In this document: in pieces, positions 9,834 to 19,550 of the stretch
Layout: the number at the start of each line of letters is the position of its first letter
How positions within the stretch are numbered: position 1 is the stretch's first letter
NCBI GenBank assembly: GCA_017614155.1
Contig: JAGACK010000017.1
Location: 124,001-188,000, forward strand
Reading direction: 5' to 3'
Length of the DNA: 64,000 nt
From: Lachnospiraceae bacterium
GTDB taxonomy: Bacteria; Bacillota; Clostridia; Lachnospirales; Lachnospiraceae
The notes under the pieces: generated by a model
What the model saw: the letters and a program-made list of their open reading frames with translations, nothing else
What the model was told of the DNA's origin: nothing
The model's database searches: none
Position numbers and translations under genes: made by a program

Positions 9834-9861
9834 TCCTTCCATAAGCACACACAGATGGTAT

Positions 9862-9889
9862 TTTATACCAGATAAAACTACTGTGTCAA
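9862..9889 (-). promoter_or_regulatory. Strong promoter for rpsT-lepA-hemW
   Basis: Minus-strand -35 TTGACA (consensus) and -10 TATAAA with 16-nt spacing. The -35 hexamer is built from the last codons of the histidine-kinase gene, which reads TTGACACAGTAG (Leu-Thr-Gln-stop). The leader to the rpsT GTG is about 100 nt. Confidence 0.8.
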
Positions 9890-12800
9890 TAATGATTTGA
9901 TATTTTCAGCTTTTTGTCCTGCTTCCTCGAAATCAAAGTTCAATGCATCTTTTACTATCTCACCTATCAGGCCGTTCACTTCGGGATCTTCATATTCCAG
10001 TCCTGCCATTTCTTCTGCCTTATGGGAAACTGCATCCAGGTCCATGTCTTCGATCATCCTGATAAGTTCCTCCACATGCTCCAAGAGCCCGTCTCGCCCT
10101 ATCTCCGTCTTTTGTGTCTCTTCTTCGGCATTCGAACCATTTGTTTTCAGAAATTCTTTTATTGAACTCTCCACCTCTTCATACAAAGGCTTCAGTCCGG
10201 GATGATCCCTGTCGATGGATCTTTCGTCTTTATCCTTCGCATACATCTCAAGCATCTTTGAGTATGCCGAAAGCTTTGCCGCGCCGATATAATTTGCAGC
10301 GCTCTTCAGTCCGTGCACTGTTATCTTGTAATTGTCGATATCATTATCCAGATAGAATCTGTTTGCCTCGTTATAGGAATCCGAATCTATGAAGGTTTCC
10401 AAAAGCCCGCAGTATGTATCCTCATCTCCAAGACAGTTCGCAAGACCGGTTGCTGCATCGATCCCCCTGAGCACTGAATAGATCCCTTCATTCCTGATCT
10501 CCCCGGTTTCTTCATAATATGCAGGCGGCGCCGGCTTTTGGGAAGACACATCGCTTTTTTCTATCTTTTTTTCGGGCTCTTCCTTCTTTTCAGGCACAGT
10601 ATTCCTGATCTTCTTTTCTTCGGGAATCCATCTTTCCATAACGGAAGCCAGAACCCTCAGATCGATCGGCTTTGAGATATAATCGTTCATCCCGGCATCC
10701 AGGAAAAGCTTGTCTGCTCCTTTTATTGCATTAGCGGTCAGAGCTATGATCGGGACATTCTTATCCATCTCTCTGTGGCGGATATGTCCCGTAGTTTCGA
10801 TACCGTCCATTTTGGGCATCATATGATCCATGAAAATGATATCAAAAGGCTCCTCCCTGAATATCATGTTCAAAGCTTCTTCTCCGGAATCAGCAGCATA
10901 TACATGCAGGCCATACTGTCTTAAAAGCCCCTTTGCGACTTCCAGGTTGACCTTGTTGTCATCGACTACAAGAACTCTGGCATCCGGAGCAGTAAACGGT
11001 ACCGTAAACGCCTTTCTTTCTTCCCTTTTGAGATTGTTCGGATCGAACTCGCATGCACTCTCATCATATACCCTCTGCCTGAATGAAAAGCTGAAGGTCG
11101 ATCCCTGTCCGTAGGTTGAAACTGCGCTGATCTTTCCTCCCATCAGTCCGACAAGGTTCTTGCAGATGGCAAGTCCGAGTCCTGTACCCTTTATCGATTT
11201 GTTCCTTACGGTATCAACCTGACTGAAGGATTCAAATATCCTTTCAAGATCCTCTTCACGTATACCGATACCCGTATCCTTTACCGAAGCATGGAGAAAA
11301 CCCGAATCCTCCGCCGTACTCTCCCACGAGATGGTTAAAGTGATGCTGCCCCTGTTCGTGAATTTGACGGCATTATTGAGGATGTTCAGAAAGACCTGCT
11401 TCACCCTGGATTCGTCACCGATGAGTCCGTCGGGTATCTTTCCTTCCATCAGGACATCCAAAGCGATCCCTTTTTCGCCTATCCTTACGCCGATTATCGA
11501 ATAAACATCGTTCAAAAGCGTAGAAAGCCTGTAGTTGCCGTCTATAATCTCAAACTTTCCGGCTTCTATCTTCGAGAAATCGAGGATATCATTTATTATG
11601 GAGATCAGGCTTTCAGAAGAAGCCTTGATATCATTTGCGTATTTTCTTGCATTATCATTCAGATCCTTTTCTGCAAGGATCAGTTCCGAAAAACCTGAGA
11701 TCGCGTTCATCGGTGTCCTGATCTCATGTGACATGGATGACAGGAAATCAGATTTTGCCCGGCTTGCATTATCCGACTTGTTCTTCAGGATATATGTGGA
11801 TATGACTCTTGTGACCTCATTAAGCGTGGCGCTGGTTTCTTCAGGCCACAGGTATTCGGGATTTAAATGCTCATAATCAATGACTCCCACGCATTCACCG
11901 CCCGAAAGCATCGCAACAAGCAGATGTGAAGTATGATTGCGAAGATACCTTCCCCTGGTCTTATCCGAAAGATTGATCAGCGCATGCCTGTCAAGTATGA
12001 CAAAGTCCTGATTCGCAAACAGACTGTAGATATGCTCCATGTCAACTGCATCAGTCTCTCTTCTTTCTCCGGGATGCACACCGAAACTGACAGGCCCTGT
12101 CTTCCATTCATACAGGCAGCTCTCGACTCCCGGCATTTCCTCTTTTTCCAGCACATGGATGGCCGTAATATTGAACTGGGATCCGATGTATTCAAGCAGC
12201 ATGCCCATTGCGCTGTTAATATCCCTTGTATGCTCGAGGATGTTGAATGCAAAGCTGACGGTATCATACCTGATGCCCACAACCCTGTTCAGCCCGGGAT
12301 CATTGGATGAAAGCTCTGAATCAACTGTTTTTTCGAGGTCAGCCTTTTTGTCAAAAAACCTGATAATATAATCAAGGCCGCCAGTATTATCAGCGCCCGT
12401 ATACATGTGCTCAAGCTGTCTTTCAATCCCTGTATGCATCATCATCATGCCGTCAGAGGAGATCTCGGGAAGGACAGCTACAAAGGCAGACCTGTTGATC
12501 CTGATAAGCGTATCCTCATCACGCGTGCTGCTCTTCAGGACATTGGCAACATGCACTATAAGTGCATCAGCAAAGATCGTTCCGTAATCCTCATCCATGC
12601 TGTCCATGTTGAGGATCTTGAAAAACATGAACATGACGGTCTTTTTCGTTGCTTCAAGCTTTGATTCAATTATCTTTGTCCCTACATCCCATGTGTAAAA
12701 GCCCGTTGCTTCATCTTTTTTTGAATTCTCCAGGAATTCTTTTTCCTGCTGTTTTTCCCTGTCTATATCACGAAGTTTTCCCACAAGCCTTACCGGTTTC

Positions 12801-13393
12801 TCCTTGTCGGAAACGACAGAGCCCTCGACCATGTACCATCTGTACGGGCTTTCAGAATCCCTCCTTACCCTGACGGCAAAGTTTTCCTTTGTATTTCCGT
12901 TCTTGAAATCAACTACCTTCTGGATATCCTCGTGAAAAACATAATCACCGTTCAGGACAATACTCTCCAGGGTTCCCGTAAACCTTGACATGTCTCCCGC
13001 TTTAGTGCTCTCGTCCCCATAGTTTCCGAAACATGACAAAGCCCCGTTCGAATACTCATATTCAAAGATGATATCTTTGGAATTCTCAAAAGCAAGCCTG
13101 TATCTTTCTTCCTCGGTCGCAAGTTCCAGGAAAAGATCATACTCCTTTTGGTTCTGTCTGTTCAGATAAAAGACCATAACGAAAAGTGCAGGCAGGAAAC
13201 TGATCAGTACAGCCACTATAAGTATCAGGATAAGGTCCTTTGCAGAAGCGGACAGGATGCCGGAAAAATACAGAACACCCACCACCAGGACCGACGCAAG
13301 GAACCACAGGCTCATTATAACGAAGAGCCGCTTTGAAACAGTCCCTGTCTTATTTTCGTTCCTGAACTTTTTTAAGTTATCGCCCATTATCAA
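9878..13393 (-). CDS. Membrane hybrid sensor histidine kinase with receiver and Hpt domains
   Basis: A 1171-residue phosphorelay protein. Two membrane helices lie near 23-44 and 53-75. They are followed by a PAS-like region (about 95-215), a GGDEF-fold region without a GGDEF motif (about 225-345) and a GAF-like region (about 370-535). The kinase part has MSHEIRTPMN with the phospho-His near 556, an ATPase domain (NNAVKF, DTGIGI, GTGLGLAI) to about 775, and a receiver with DDN near 811 and phospho-Asp near 856. An Hpt domain follows (VHGLKSAA, His near 1027), then about 70 acidic residues. It should autophosphorylate and relay internally; the final response regulator is not in the window. It overlaps the DUF4317 gene by 4 bp. 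Its stop codon lies within the rpsT promoter. Confidence 0.93.
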   Translation of the reverse strand: MIMGDNLKKFRNENKTGTVSKRLFVIMSLWFLASVLVVGVLYFSGILSASAKDLILILIVAVLISFLPALFVMVFYLNRQNQKEYDLFLELATEEERYRLAFENSKDIIFEYEYSNGALSCFGNYGDESTKAGDMSRFTGTLESIVLNGDYVFHEDIQKVVDFKNGNTKENFAVRVRRDSESPYRWYMVEGSVVSDKEKPVRLVGKLRDIDREKQQEKEFLENSKKDEATGFYTWDVGTKIIESKLEATKKTVMFMFFKILNMDSMDEDYGTIFADALIVHVANVLKSSTRDEDTLIRINRSAFVAVLPEISSDGMMMMHTGIERQLEHMYTGADNTGGLDYIIRFFDKKADLEKTVDSELSSNDPGLNRVVGIRYDTVSFAFNILEHTRDINSAMGMLLEYIGSQFNITAIHVLEKEEMPGVESCLYEWKTGPVSFGVHPGERRETDAVDMEHIYSLFANQDFVILDRHALINLSDKTRGRYLRNHTSHLLVAMLSGGECVGVIDYEHLNPEYLWPEETSATLNEVTRVISTYILKNKSDNASRAKSDFLSSMSHEIRTPMNAISGFSELILAEKDLNDNARKYANDIKASSESLISIINDILDFSKIEAGKFEIIDGNYRLSTLLNDVYSIIGVRIGEKGIALDVLMEGKIPDGLIGDESRVKQVFLNILNNAVKFTNRGSITLTISWESTAEDSGFLHASVKDTGIGIREEDLERIFESFSQVDTVRNKSIKGTGLGLAICKNLVGLMGGKISAVSTYGQGSTFSFSFRQRVYDESACEFDPNNLKREERKAFTVPFTAPDARVLVVDDNKVNLEVAKGLLRQYGLHVYAADSGEEALNMIFREEPFDIIFMDHMMPKMDGIETTGHIRHREMDKNVPIIALTANAIKGADKLFLDAGMNDYISKPIDLRVLASVMERWIPEEKKIRNTVPEKKEEPEKKIEKSDVSSQKPAPPAYYEETGEIRNEGIYSVLRGIDAATGLANCLGDEDTYCGLLETFIDSDSYNEANRFYLDNDIDNYKITVHGLKSAANYIGAAKLSAYSKMLEMYAKDKDERSIDRDHPGLKPLYEEVESSIKEFLKTNGSNAEEETQKTEIGRDGLLEHVEELIRMIEDMDLDAVSHKAEEMAGLEYEDPEVNGLIGEIVKDALNFDFEEAGQKAENIKSLLTQ

Positions 13394-14559
13394 TCATCCT
13401 CAAAACCAACAGTCCGGCAGCTTATCCCGTTCACTTCCACTCTGTCATTTACCGCTATGACTATGCACTGCCTTCCGTCAATCACTCTGGTACTAATCAG
13501 ATCTGTTCTTTCGGGATTGACCCTTATGACCACATCAGGTGTCTTGATATCAAATTTCTTTGTCCCGGTTATGTTTGCAGCCCTGATCCTGGTATCCTCC
13601 GCATCCGCTTCTTCGTCTTCGAGTGTTTCCCTGACTGCGACCTCGTATTTGTTTACAAAGTCCTTCATATCTTCATCCCGGACTCCGCTTTTTTCAAATA
13701 GTTTCTTTACATCATCCCTGCCAAACGAAAGCGGCTCCTGTGGATCATCATACTGCCTGAGCATCACGGAAACATTTTCATGTATATCCTTTACAGTTTC
13801 AAAAGAGACATCATCGCCAAGTGTCTTTGTGATGACACTGTTAAACACCTCGGCCTGTTCATCGGCCGATACCGGCATCTTCAGCCCGAAGATCCCTTCC
13901 GTAAAGCTTTCCATCAGGTCATCGCTTTTTTTACTGTAATACAGAAGACCATGGATATCAGCTGCTCTGTCGGAAAAAAGCGGGAACATGAATGCTTTTT
14001 CCGGATCAGCCACTACCCAGTCCCTCGCTCGTTCTCCTATCCTCTTTTCATCAGGTATATAACCGAGCGCAGCTTTTGTCAGCCTGACGGGACAAATGCT
14101 GCACATAATATAATCAAAGACGGTTTCTGAAGCATCATCCGTCATTATCTGATCCGTACCGATCTGGGGAACATCATATGATGCATGGACAAGGACTATA
14201 TAATATTTTTCAACGGTGTCATAGCTTTCGATGACACGGTCAAAAAAAGTTCCGACAAGTTCCTCATCCTTCAGGGCGCTCTTTCTGAGTTCCTGTAACA
14301 GTTTATGACTGCTCCCTTCAGTCTCATCCGAAGTCTCAAAAAACATATGAAGAAGGTTTTTGCCTTCTGTCCCTGAAAGTGATTTCTTCAGTATGTCAAA
14401 ATATTTGTGCATCTCTTCATCCGGCAGGGCCAGGAAGCTGTCGGTTGATACGCACATCTTTTCCTTCTCATTGTTCACATAGCATCCGCAGATACGGTCT
14501 ATGGTGCACCCGTCGATGGTGAACTGTTTTTTGATCTCGTTTATCTCGCTCTTTGTCAT
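13390..14559 (-). CDS. DUF4317-family protein of unknown function
   Basis: A 389-residue cytoplasmic protein. The start (MTKSEINEIKKQFT, then CTIDRICGCYVN) and the mid-region with paired cysteines (MCSICPVR near 183) match what I know of the DUF4317 family, found mainly in Lachnospiraceae and relatives. No membrane segment, signal peptide or catalytic motif is apparent; the C-terminus (VIAVNDRVEVNGISCRTVGF) could be a small beta domain. The function is unknown. It shares ATGA with the downstream hybrid kinase, which suggests joint translation and perhaps a role in the same signalling pathway. It is transcribed divergently from the DUF1846 gene across a 118-bp region. Confidence 0.8.
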   Translation of the reverse strand: MTKSEINEIKKQFTIDGCTIDRICGCYVNNEKEKMCVSTDSFLALPDEEMHKYFDILKKSLSGTEGKNLLHMFFETSDETEGSSHKLLQELRKSALKDEELVGTFFDRVIESYDTVEKYYIVLVHASYDVPQIGTDQIMTDDASETVFDYIMCSICPVRLTKAALGYIPDEKRIGERARDWVVADPEKAFMFPLFSDRAADIHGLLYYSKKSDDLMESFTEGIFGLKMPVSADEQAEVFNSVITKTLGDDVSFETVKDIHENVSVMLRQYDDPQEPLSFGRDDVKKLFEKSGVRDEDMKDFVNKYEVAVRETLEDEEADAEDTRIRAANITGTKKFDIKTPDVVIRVNPERTDLISTRVIDGRQCIVIAVNDRVEVNGISCRTVGFEDD

Positions 14560-14562
14560 ATG

Positions 14563-14638
14563 TTTACACTATATTTTTTCTTTGATATTATGATGTCAGG
14601 GTCACAAAGTCACAATGCGCCCTGTAACATTTACACTA
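14563..14638. repeat. Pair of TTTACACTA direct repeats in the divergent DUF4317/DUF1846 region
   Basis: TTTACACTA occurs at 14563-14571 and again at 14630-14638, each followed by a T-rich run after two further bases. The copies lie near opposite ends of the intergenic region and flank the minus promoter. They may be binding sites for one regulator of both genes; the match is short enough to be chance. Confidence 0.35.
14587..14615 (-). promoter_or_regulatory. Probable promoter for the DUF4317/kinase operon
   Basis: Minus-strand -35 TTGTGA and -10 CATAAT with 17-nt spacing, about 28 bp upstream of the DUF4317 start. On the plus strand the same bases form a tandem repeat (GTCACAAAGTCACAA), which could be an operator. 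Confidence 0.45.
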
Positions 14639-14677
14639 CGTTTTTCAGTATAGCACAAAATCATCATGGGGGATAGA

Positions 14678-16141
14678 ATGAATAAGATCGGTTTTGACAA
14701 CGAAAAATATGTACGAATCCAGTCGGAGCACATCAAAGAAAGAATAGATAAATTCGAAAAGCTCTACCTTGAATTCGGTGGGAAGCTCTTTGATGATCTT
14801 CACGCATCCCGGGTCCTGCCCGGCTTTGAGCCTGACAGCAAATTAAAGATGCTCGAGAATCTTAAAGAAGAAGCAGAGATCGTCTTTGTCATAAGCGCCG
14901 ACGCGATAGAACAGAACAAGACAAGAGAGGACCTTGGCATAACCTATGATGCGGATGTGCTCAGGCTCATAGATTCATTCAGAAAACTCGGTTTTTATGT
15001 ATCATCTGTTGTGATAACAAAATACACCGGGCAGGCTGCGGCCGACAGATTCCGCTTAAAGCTTGAGACCCATAATATAAACACTTATCTTCACTATGTC
15101 ATAAACGGCTATCCGGGCGATGTGAACAAGATCGTCAGCGAGGAAGGCTACGGGAGAAACGAATTTGTGAAGACCACAAGGCCCCTTGTAGTCGTGACCG
15201 CTCCGGGTCCGGGTTCCGGAAAGATGGCCACCTGCCTTTCCCAGCTTTACCATGAATACAAAAGAGGCGTGACTGCCGGCTATGCAAAGTTTGAGACATT
15301 CCCCATCTGGAACCTGCCTTTGAAACATCCGGTAAACATCGCGTATGAAGCTGCCACGGCTGATCTCAATGATGTGAACATGATCGATCCTTTTCACCTT
15401 GAAGCCTACGGACAGACTACAGTCAACTACAACAGGGACATCGAGATCTTTCCCGTTCTGAACACTATGTTCGAGATGATATCCGGAAGTTCTCCCTATA
15501 AATCTCCCACTGATATGGGTGTCAATATGGCCGGTAACTGCATCATAGATGATGATGTATGCTGCGAGGCTTCAAAGCAGGAGATAATCCGCAGATATTT
15601 CAAGGGGATCTGCGATGCCAGGATAGGAAACGCTCCTAAAGACATGGAAATGAAGCTTCAGCTGCTCATGAAACAGGCCGGTGTCACCGTCGATGACAGA
15701 AAGGTTGTGGTTGCCGCAAGAAAAAGAAAGGAAGACACGGTAAATCCATGTGCCGCCATACAGCTGTCTGACGGACGCATCATGACCGGCCGCACAAATG
15801 ACCTTCTGGGTGCAGCCGCATCATGTCTGTTGAATTCAATGAAACTGAATGCCGGCATAGACCATGCCGTTCATCTGATATCAAGAGAAGCCATAGAACC
15901 TATACAGGGACTGAAGACAAATTATCTGGGAAGCCACAATCCCAGGCTTCATACTGATGAAATGCTCATTGCACTTTCTGTTTCCGCAGCCACGAATCCC
16001 GATGCAGCAAAGGCTCTGGCCCAGCTGCCATACCTTCGCGGATGTGAAGCGCATTCGACAGTGATCCTGTCAGAAGTTGACCAGCGCATGTTCAGAAAGC
16101 TGGGGCTCAGGCTCACCTGTGATCCCTCATTCGGAGATTAA
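14678..16141 (+). CDS. DUF1846-family protein of unknown function
   Basis: A 487-residue cytoplasmic protein. The start MNKIGFDNEKYVRIQSEHI and the stretches VVVTAPGPGSGKMATCLSQ (with a P-loop-like PGPGSGK) and TDMGVNMAGNCI agree with DUF1846 proteins, which have solved structures but no agreed function. I prefer the ATG at 14678, which has GGGGGAT 4-10 nt upstream; an ATG at 14666 lacks a ribosome site. The gene runs opposite to DUF4317 upstream. Downstream it overlaps the HAD phosphatase gene tail-to-tail by 15 bp (16127-16141), leaving no space for an intergenic terminator. Confidence 0.82.
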   Translation: MNKIGFDNEKYVRIQSEHIKERIDKFEKLYLEFGGKLFDDLHASRVLPGFEPDSKLKMLENLKEEAEIVFVISADAIEQNKTREDLGITYDADVLRLIDSFRKLGFYVSSVVITKYTGQAAADRFRLKLETHNINTYLHYVINGYPGDVNKIVSEEGYGRNEFVKTTRPLVVVTAPGPGSGKMATCLSQLYHEYKRGVTAGYAKFETFPIWNLPLKHPVNIAYEAATADLNDVNMIDPFHLEAYGQTTVNYNRDIEIFPVLNTMFEMISGSSPYKSPTDMGVNMAGNCIIDDDVCCEASKQEIIRRYFKGICDARIGNAPKDMEMKLQLLMKQAGVTVDDRKVVVAARKRKEDTVNPCAAIQLSDGRIMTGRTNDLLGAAASCLLNSMKLNAGIDHAVHLISREAIEPIQGLKTNYLGSHNPRLHTDEMLIALSVSAATNPDAAKALAQLPYLRGCEAHSTVILSEVDQRMFRKLGLRLTCDPSFGD

Positions 16142-16747
16142 CGGGCCGGTCTTTACCCCCAGCTTTTCAAGTTCTATGACCGAGCTTTCATAGTCTTTAT
16201 GTACTATGCCTTTCATGCCGAGCTCGCGCGCGGTCCTTATGTTTTCTTCCCTGTCATCCAGGAAAACACAGTGCGAAGGATTCAGACCGTACCGTCTGAT
16301 GAGACACCGGTAGATCTGCCTGTCCGGTTTTATCATTTTGACCCTGTAGGAAAGGATCCCTCCGTCCACATGATCAAGGAACACCAGATCCTTTGCGCAT
16401 TCCCTCACCGTCTTTTTGGAAAGATTCGAAAGGATAAGCCTCCTGTACCCTGCCTTTTTTAACGCCTCCAGCCAGGGGACAGATGTATCATACATCTCAA
16501 TGGTTCTTCCTATGTCTGAAAAGACCATCCTCAGTTCCTTTTCTATCCCCGGATCATTGGCGATAAATTCATTCAGGACCTCATTCTCATCCATGCCTGC
16601 GTCAAAATCATCCCAGGCCTTTGATTTCATGGCAGCATTACCGATCCGTACGCATATCTCTTCATCCAGGCCGAAATCTCTTAAAAATTCCCGCCACCTG
16701 AATTTTGCCATGACATTCCCTATGTCAAATATCACGGTATCTATCAT
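16127..16747 (-). CDS. HAD-superfamily phosphatase (YihX-like)
   Basis: A 206-residue HAD hydrolase. Motif I is VIFDIGNV with nucleophile Asp8. The second acidic residue of a DxD motif is Gly, as in YihX-type sugar-phosphate phosphatases. Motif II is LILSNLS, motif III is the Lys of MIKPDR and motif IV is FLDDREEN. A helical cap occupies about 15-95. YihX from E. coli acts on glucose-1-phosphate; the substrate here cannot be read from sequence. It follows purA by 18 bp and is likely the third gene of purB-purA-HAD, so a nucleotide or phosphosugar clean-up role is possible. Its 3' end overlaps the convergent DUF1846 gene. Confidence 0.82.
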   Translation of the reverse strand: MIDTVIFDIGNVMAKFRWREFLRDFGLDEEICVRIGNAAMKSKAWDDFDAGMDENEVLNEFIANDPGIEKELRMVFSDIGRTIEMYDTSVPWLEALKKAGYRRLILSNLSKKTVRECAKDLVFLDHVDGGILSYRVKMIKPDRQIYRCLIRRYGLNPSHCVFLDDREENIRTARELGMKGIVHKDYESSVIELEKLGVKTGPLISE

Positions 16748-16765
16748 GATAATAAAACCTGTTCC

Positions 16766-18055
16766 TTATCTGTAGATAATATCTTCCCTTCCGGGACCGT
16801 TTGAGACCATGGTGATCGGGAACCCGAGCTGTTTTTCTATGAACTCCACATATTTCCTGCAGTTTTCCGGGAGTTCCTCATACTTCTTTATGCCGCCAAT
16901 ATCGCACTTCCAACCCGGAAGCACTTCATATACAGGCTTCGCCTTTTCAAGCAGCCTTGTTGTCGGGAAATCCGTTATCTTTTTTCCGTCGATCTCATAT
17001 GCCGTACATACCGGTATCTCATCAAGATATCCCAACACATCCAGAACTGTCAGCGCAACATCCGTGGCTCCCTGAAGCCGGCAGCCGTACCTTGATGCCA
17101 CACAGTCATACCAGCCCATCCTTCTGGGCCTGCCTGTTGTAGCGCCGTACTCTCCGCCATCTCCACCACGCTTTCTTAATTCATCCGCTTCTTTTTCATC
17201 AAGGATCTCTGTGGTAAAGGCACCCGCTCCGACTGCCGATGAATAAGCCTTCGTGACAGCGACTATCTGTTTTATCTCATAGGGCGGCACACCTGCCCCG
17301 ACTGCGCCGTAGCCTGCAAGAGTCGGTGAGGAAGTCACCATGGGATAGATACCGTGATCAGGATCCTTCATCGTCCCAAGCTGTCCCTCCAAAAGGATCA
17401 CCTTGTCCGCCTTCAATGCCTCATACAGAAACAGGGCCGTATCGGCAAGGTAAGGCTTGATCATATCCCTGTATTCCATGCAGGTATCAAACAGCACATC
17501 TTTATCGATCGGTTCCTTCTCATAGAGATTGACAAGCAGGGCATTTTTGATGCTGCAGATGTTTTCCAGTTTTTCCTTCAGATATTCTTCATCAAACAGC
17601 TCATTTACCTGGATGCCGATCTTTGCGAATTTGTCGGAATAAAACGGCGCAATACCGGACTTGGTCGACCCGAACGATCTGCCCTTAAGCCTCTCTTCTT
17701 CATAAGCGTCAAAAAGCTTGTGATAGGGCATCACTATCTGTACCCTGTCTGATACAAGAAGCTTTGGCTTCGGGACATGCTTTTCCTTCCCCGTCTCAGC
17801 TATATAGGCAAGCTCCTCCGTCAGCTTGGGGATATCAAGAGCCACCCCGTTTCCGATGATGTTTGTGACATTTTCATTGAACACTCCCGAGGGACAGGTA
17901 TGAAGCGCAAATTTGCCATATTTATTCTTGATGGTATGACCGGCATTTGCACCGCCCTGAAAACGGACGACCACATCAGCGTTCTCCGCGAGAACATCCG
18001 TCATCTTTCCCTTTCCTTCATCACCCCAGTTTGCTCCGACTATGGCCTTTACCAT
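16766..18055 (-). CDS. purA: Adenylosuccinate synthetase
   Basis: A 429-residue enzyme that condenses IMP and aspartate with GTP to adenylosuccinate, the first committed step to AMP. The N-terminal motif GANWGDEGKGK (GTP loop and catalytic Asp) and FQGGANAGHTI (catalytic His) are present, as are FGSTKSGIAP and TTGRPRRMGWYD. The middle signature reads TSSPTLAGYGAVGAG rather than the commoner TSSNTTAGG form, a variant I associate with clostridial PurA. AGGAGG lies 7 nt before the ATG. It follows purB by 16 bp, so both AMP-branch enzymes share one transcript. Confidence 0.97.
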   Translation of the reverse strand: MVKAIVGANWGDEGKGKMTDVLAENADVVVRFQGGANAGHTIKNKYGKFALHTCPSGVFNENVTNIIGNGVALDIPKLTEELAYIAETGKEKHVPKPKLLVSDRVQIVMPYHKLFDAYEEERLKGRSFGSTKSGIAPFYSDKFAKIGIQVNELFDEEYLKEKLENICSIKNALLVNLYEKEPIDKDVLFDTCMEYRDMIKPYLADTALFLYEALKADKVILLEGQLGTMKDPDHGIYPMVTSSPTLAGYGAVGAGVPPYEIKQIVAVTKAYSSAVGAGAFTTEILDEKEADELRKRGGDGGEYGATTGRPRRMGWYDCVASRYGCRLQGATDVALTVLDVLGYLDEIPVCTAYEIDGKKITDFPTTRLLEKAKPVYEVLPGWKCDIGGIKKYEELPENCRKYVEFIEKQLGFPITMVSNGPGREDIIYR

Positions 18056-18071
18056 TCCATTACCTCCTGAC

Positions 18072-19508
18072 TCAAACTTTTATCTCGGCTTTCGCTCCGA
18101 GAATATCTTTATTCTTCTCAAGAACATCCTTCACCTTTTCATCCAGGAATCTTTCAACCTGGTGCGGCGCGCATCCTACATACTTTTTCGGATCAAGATT
18201 TTCCACAAGTTCCTCATATGTGACTCCGAAACTGTCATCATCCGCGATCATCTGCAGCAGATCATTATCCAGCCCGTCTCTTTTCACATGAAGCGCCGCC
18301 TCCATTGAGTGTTCTCTGATCCGCTCATGGATTTCCTGTCTGTTGCCGCCTTTTTTCGTGCAGTCCATCATGATATTTTCAGTGGCCATGAAAGGCAGTT
18401 CCTGCATAAGTCTCTTTTCAATGACCTTTTTATTTACTACCAGACCGTCGGCAACATTCATGCACAGATCCAGGATTCCATCCGTTGCCAGAAATCCCTC
18501 CGGGATAGAAAGCCTTTTATTTGCCGAATCATCAAGCGTCCTCTCAAACCACTGTACAGAAGCGGTAATCGCAGGATTTAAGGTATCTATCATGACATAT
18601 CTGGCAAGCGATGCGATCCTTTCACTTCTCATGGGATTTCTCTTGTAAGCCATGGCGGAGGAGCCTATCTGCGACTTTTCAAACGGCTCTTCGACTTCCT
18701 TTAAATGCTGGAGCAGCCTGATATCATTTGACATTTTGTGGGCCGATGCAGCAATGCCCGAAAGAACATTCATGACACGCAGGTCAACCTTTCTTGAATA
18801 GGTCTGCCCCGAAACGGCATAACACTCGTCAAAGCCCATCTTTTCTGCGATCATCCCGTCAAGTGCATCCACCTTTTTCTGGTCCCCGTCAAACAGTTTC
18901 AGGAAACTTGCCTGGGTACCCGTGGTCCCTTTTGACCCCAAAAGTTTCAGGCTTCCAAGGACATACTCCAGATCTTCCAGATCCATGATGAAATCCTGTA
19001 TCCAAAGCGTTGCCCTTTTTCCGACCGTGGTGGGCTGGGCCGGCTGAAAATGCGTAAAAGCCAGAGTCGGCATGTCTCTGTACTTCTCCGCAAAAGAGGA
19101 AAGCTTGTCAATGACATTTACAAGCTTCGTCTTTGTAAGTTTCAGCGCATCCGCCATTATTATGATATCGGTATTGTCCCCGACATAACAGGATGTGGCT
19201 CCCAGATGGATGATCCCTGCTGCTTTAGGGCATTGAACCCCGTATGCATATACATGGCTCATTACATCATGTCTTACGACCTTTTCCCTTTCTCTTGCCG
19301 TATCATAATTGATATCGTCCCTGTGGCTTTTGAGTTCATCGATCTGCTCATCCGTTATGTCCAGCCCCAGCTCCTTTTCAGCCTCAGCAAGCGCTATCCA
19401 AAGTTTCCTCCATGTAGTGAATTTCCTGTCCTGTGAAAAGATATTCTGCATCTCATAGCTTGCATACCTTTCCGAAAGCGGGCTTATATACCTGTCTGTA
19501 TCTGCCAT
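18072..19508 (-). CDS. purB: Adenylosuccinate lyase
   Basis: A 478-residue member of the fumarase/aspartase superfamily. It cleaves adenylosuccinate to AMP and also acts on SAICAR in de novo purine synthesis. The superfamily signature GSSAMAYKRNPMRSE lies near 287-301. THFQPAQPTTVGKRA supplies a catalytic His region, and GATSCYVGDNTD is conserved. The length fits the longer PurB type seen in many Firmicutes. The start has AAAGGAGAACT before the ATG. It is the first gene of purB-purA-HAD, with a near-consensus promoter upstream. Confidence 0.97.
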   Translation of the reverse strand: MADTDRYISPLSERYASYEMQNIFSQDRKFTTWRKLWIALAEAEKELGLDITDEQIDELKSHRDDINYDTAREREKVVRHDVMSHVYAYGVQCPKAAGIIHLGATSCYVGDNTDIIIMADALKLTKTKLVNVIDKLSSFAEKYRDMPTLAFTHFQPAQPTTVGKRATLWIQDFIMDLEDLEYVLGSLKLLGSKGTTGTQASFLKLFDGDQKKVDALDGMIAEKMGFDECYAVSGQTYSRKVDLRVMNVLSGIAASAHKMSNDIRLLQHLKEVEEPFEKSQIGSSAMAYKRNPMRSERIASLARYVMIDTLNPAITASVQWFERTLDDSANKRLSIPEGFLATDGILDLCMNVADGLVVNKKVIEKRLMQELPFMATENIMMDCTKKGGNRQEIHERIREHSMEAALHVKRDGLDNDLLQMIADDDSFGVTYEELVENLDPKKYVGCAPHQVERFLDEKVKDVLEKNKDILGAKAEIKV

Positions 19509-19550
19509 AGTTCTCCTTTCGATTTAATGCTTCAAAAAAGACCGCAAACG

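Noticed and set aside
9752-9850. N-terminal extension of rpsT
   Set aside because: It would translate the leader hairpin; the GTG with GAGGAGG gives the conserved MANIKSA start.
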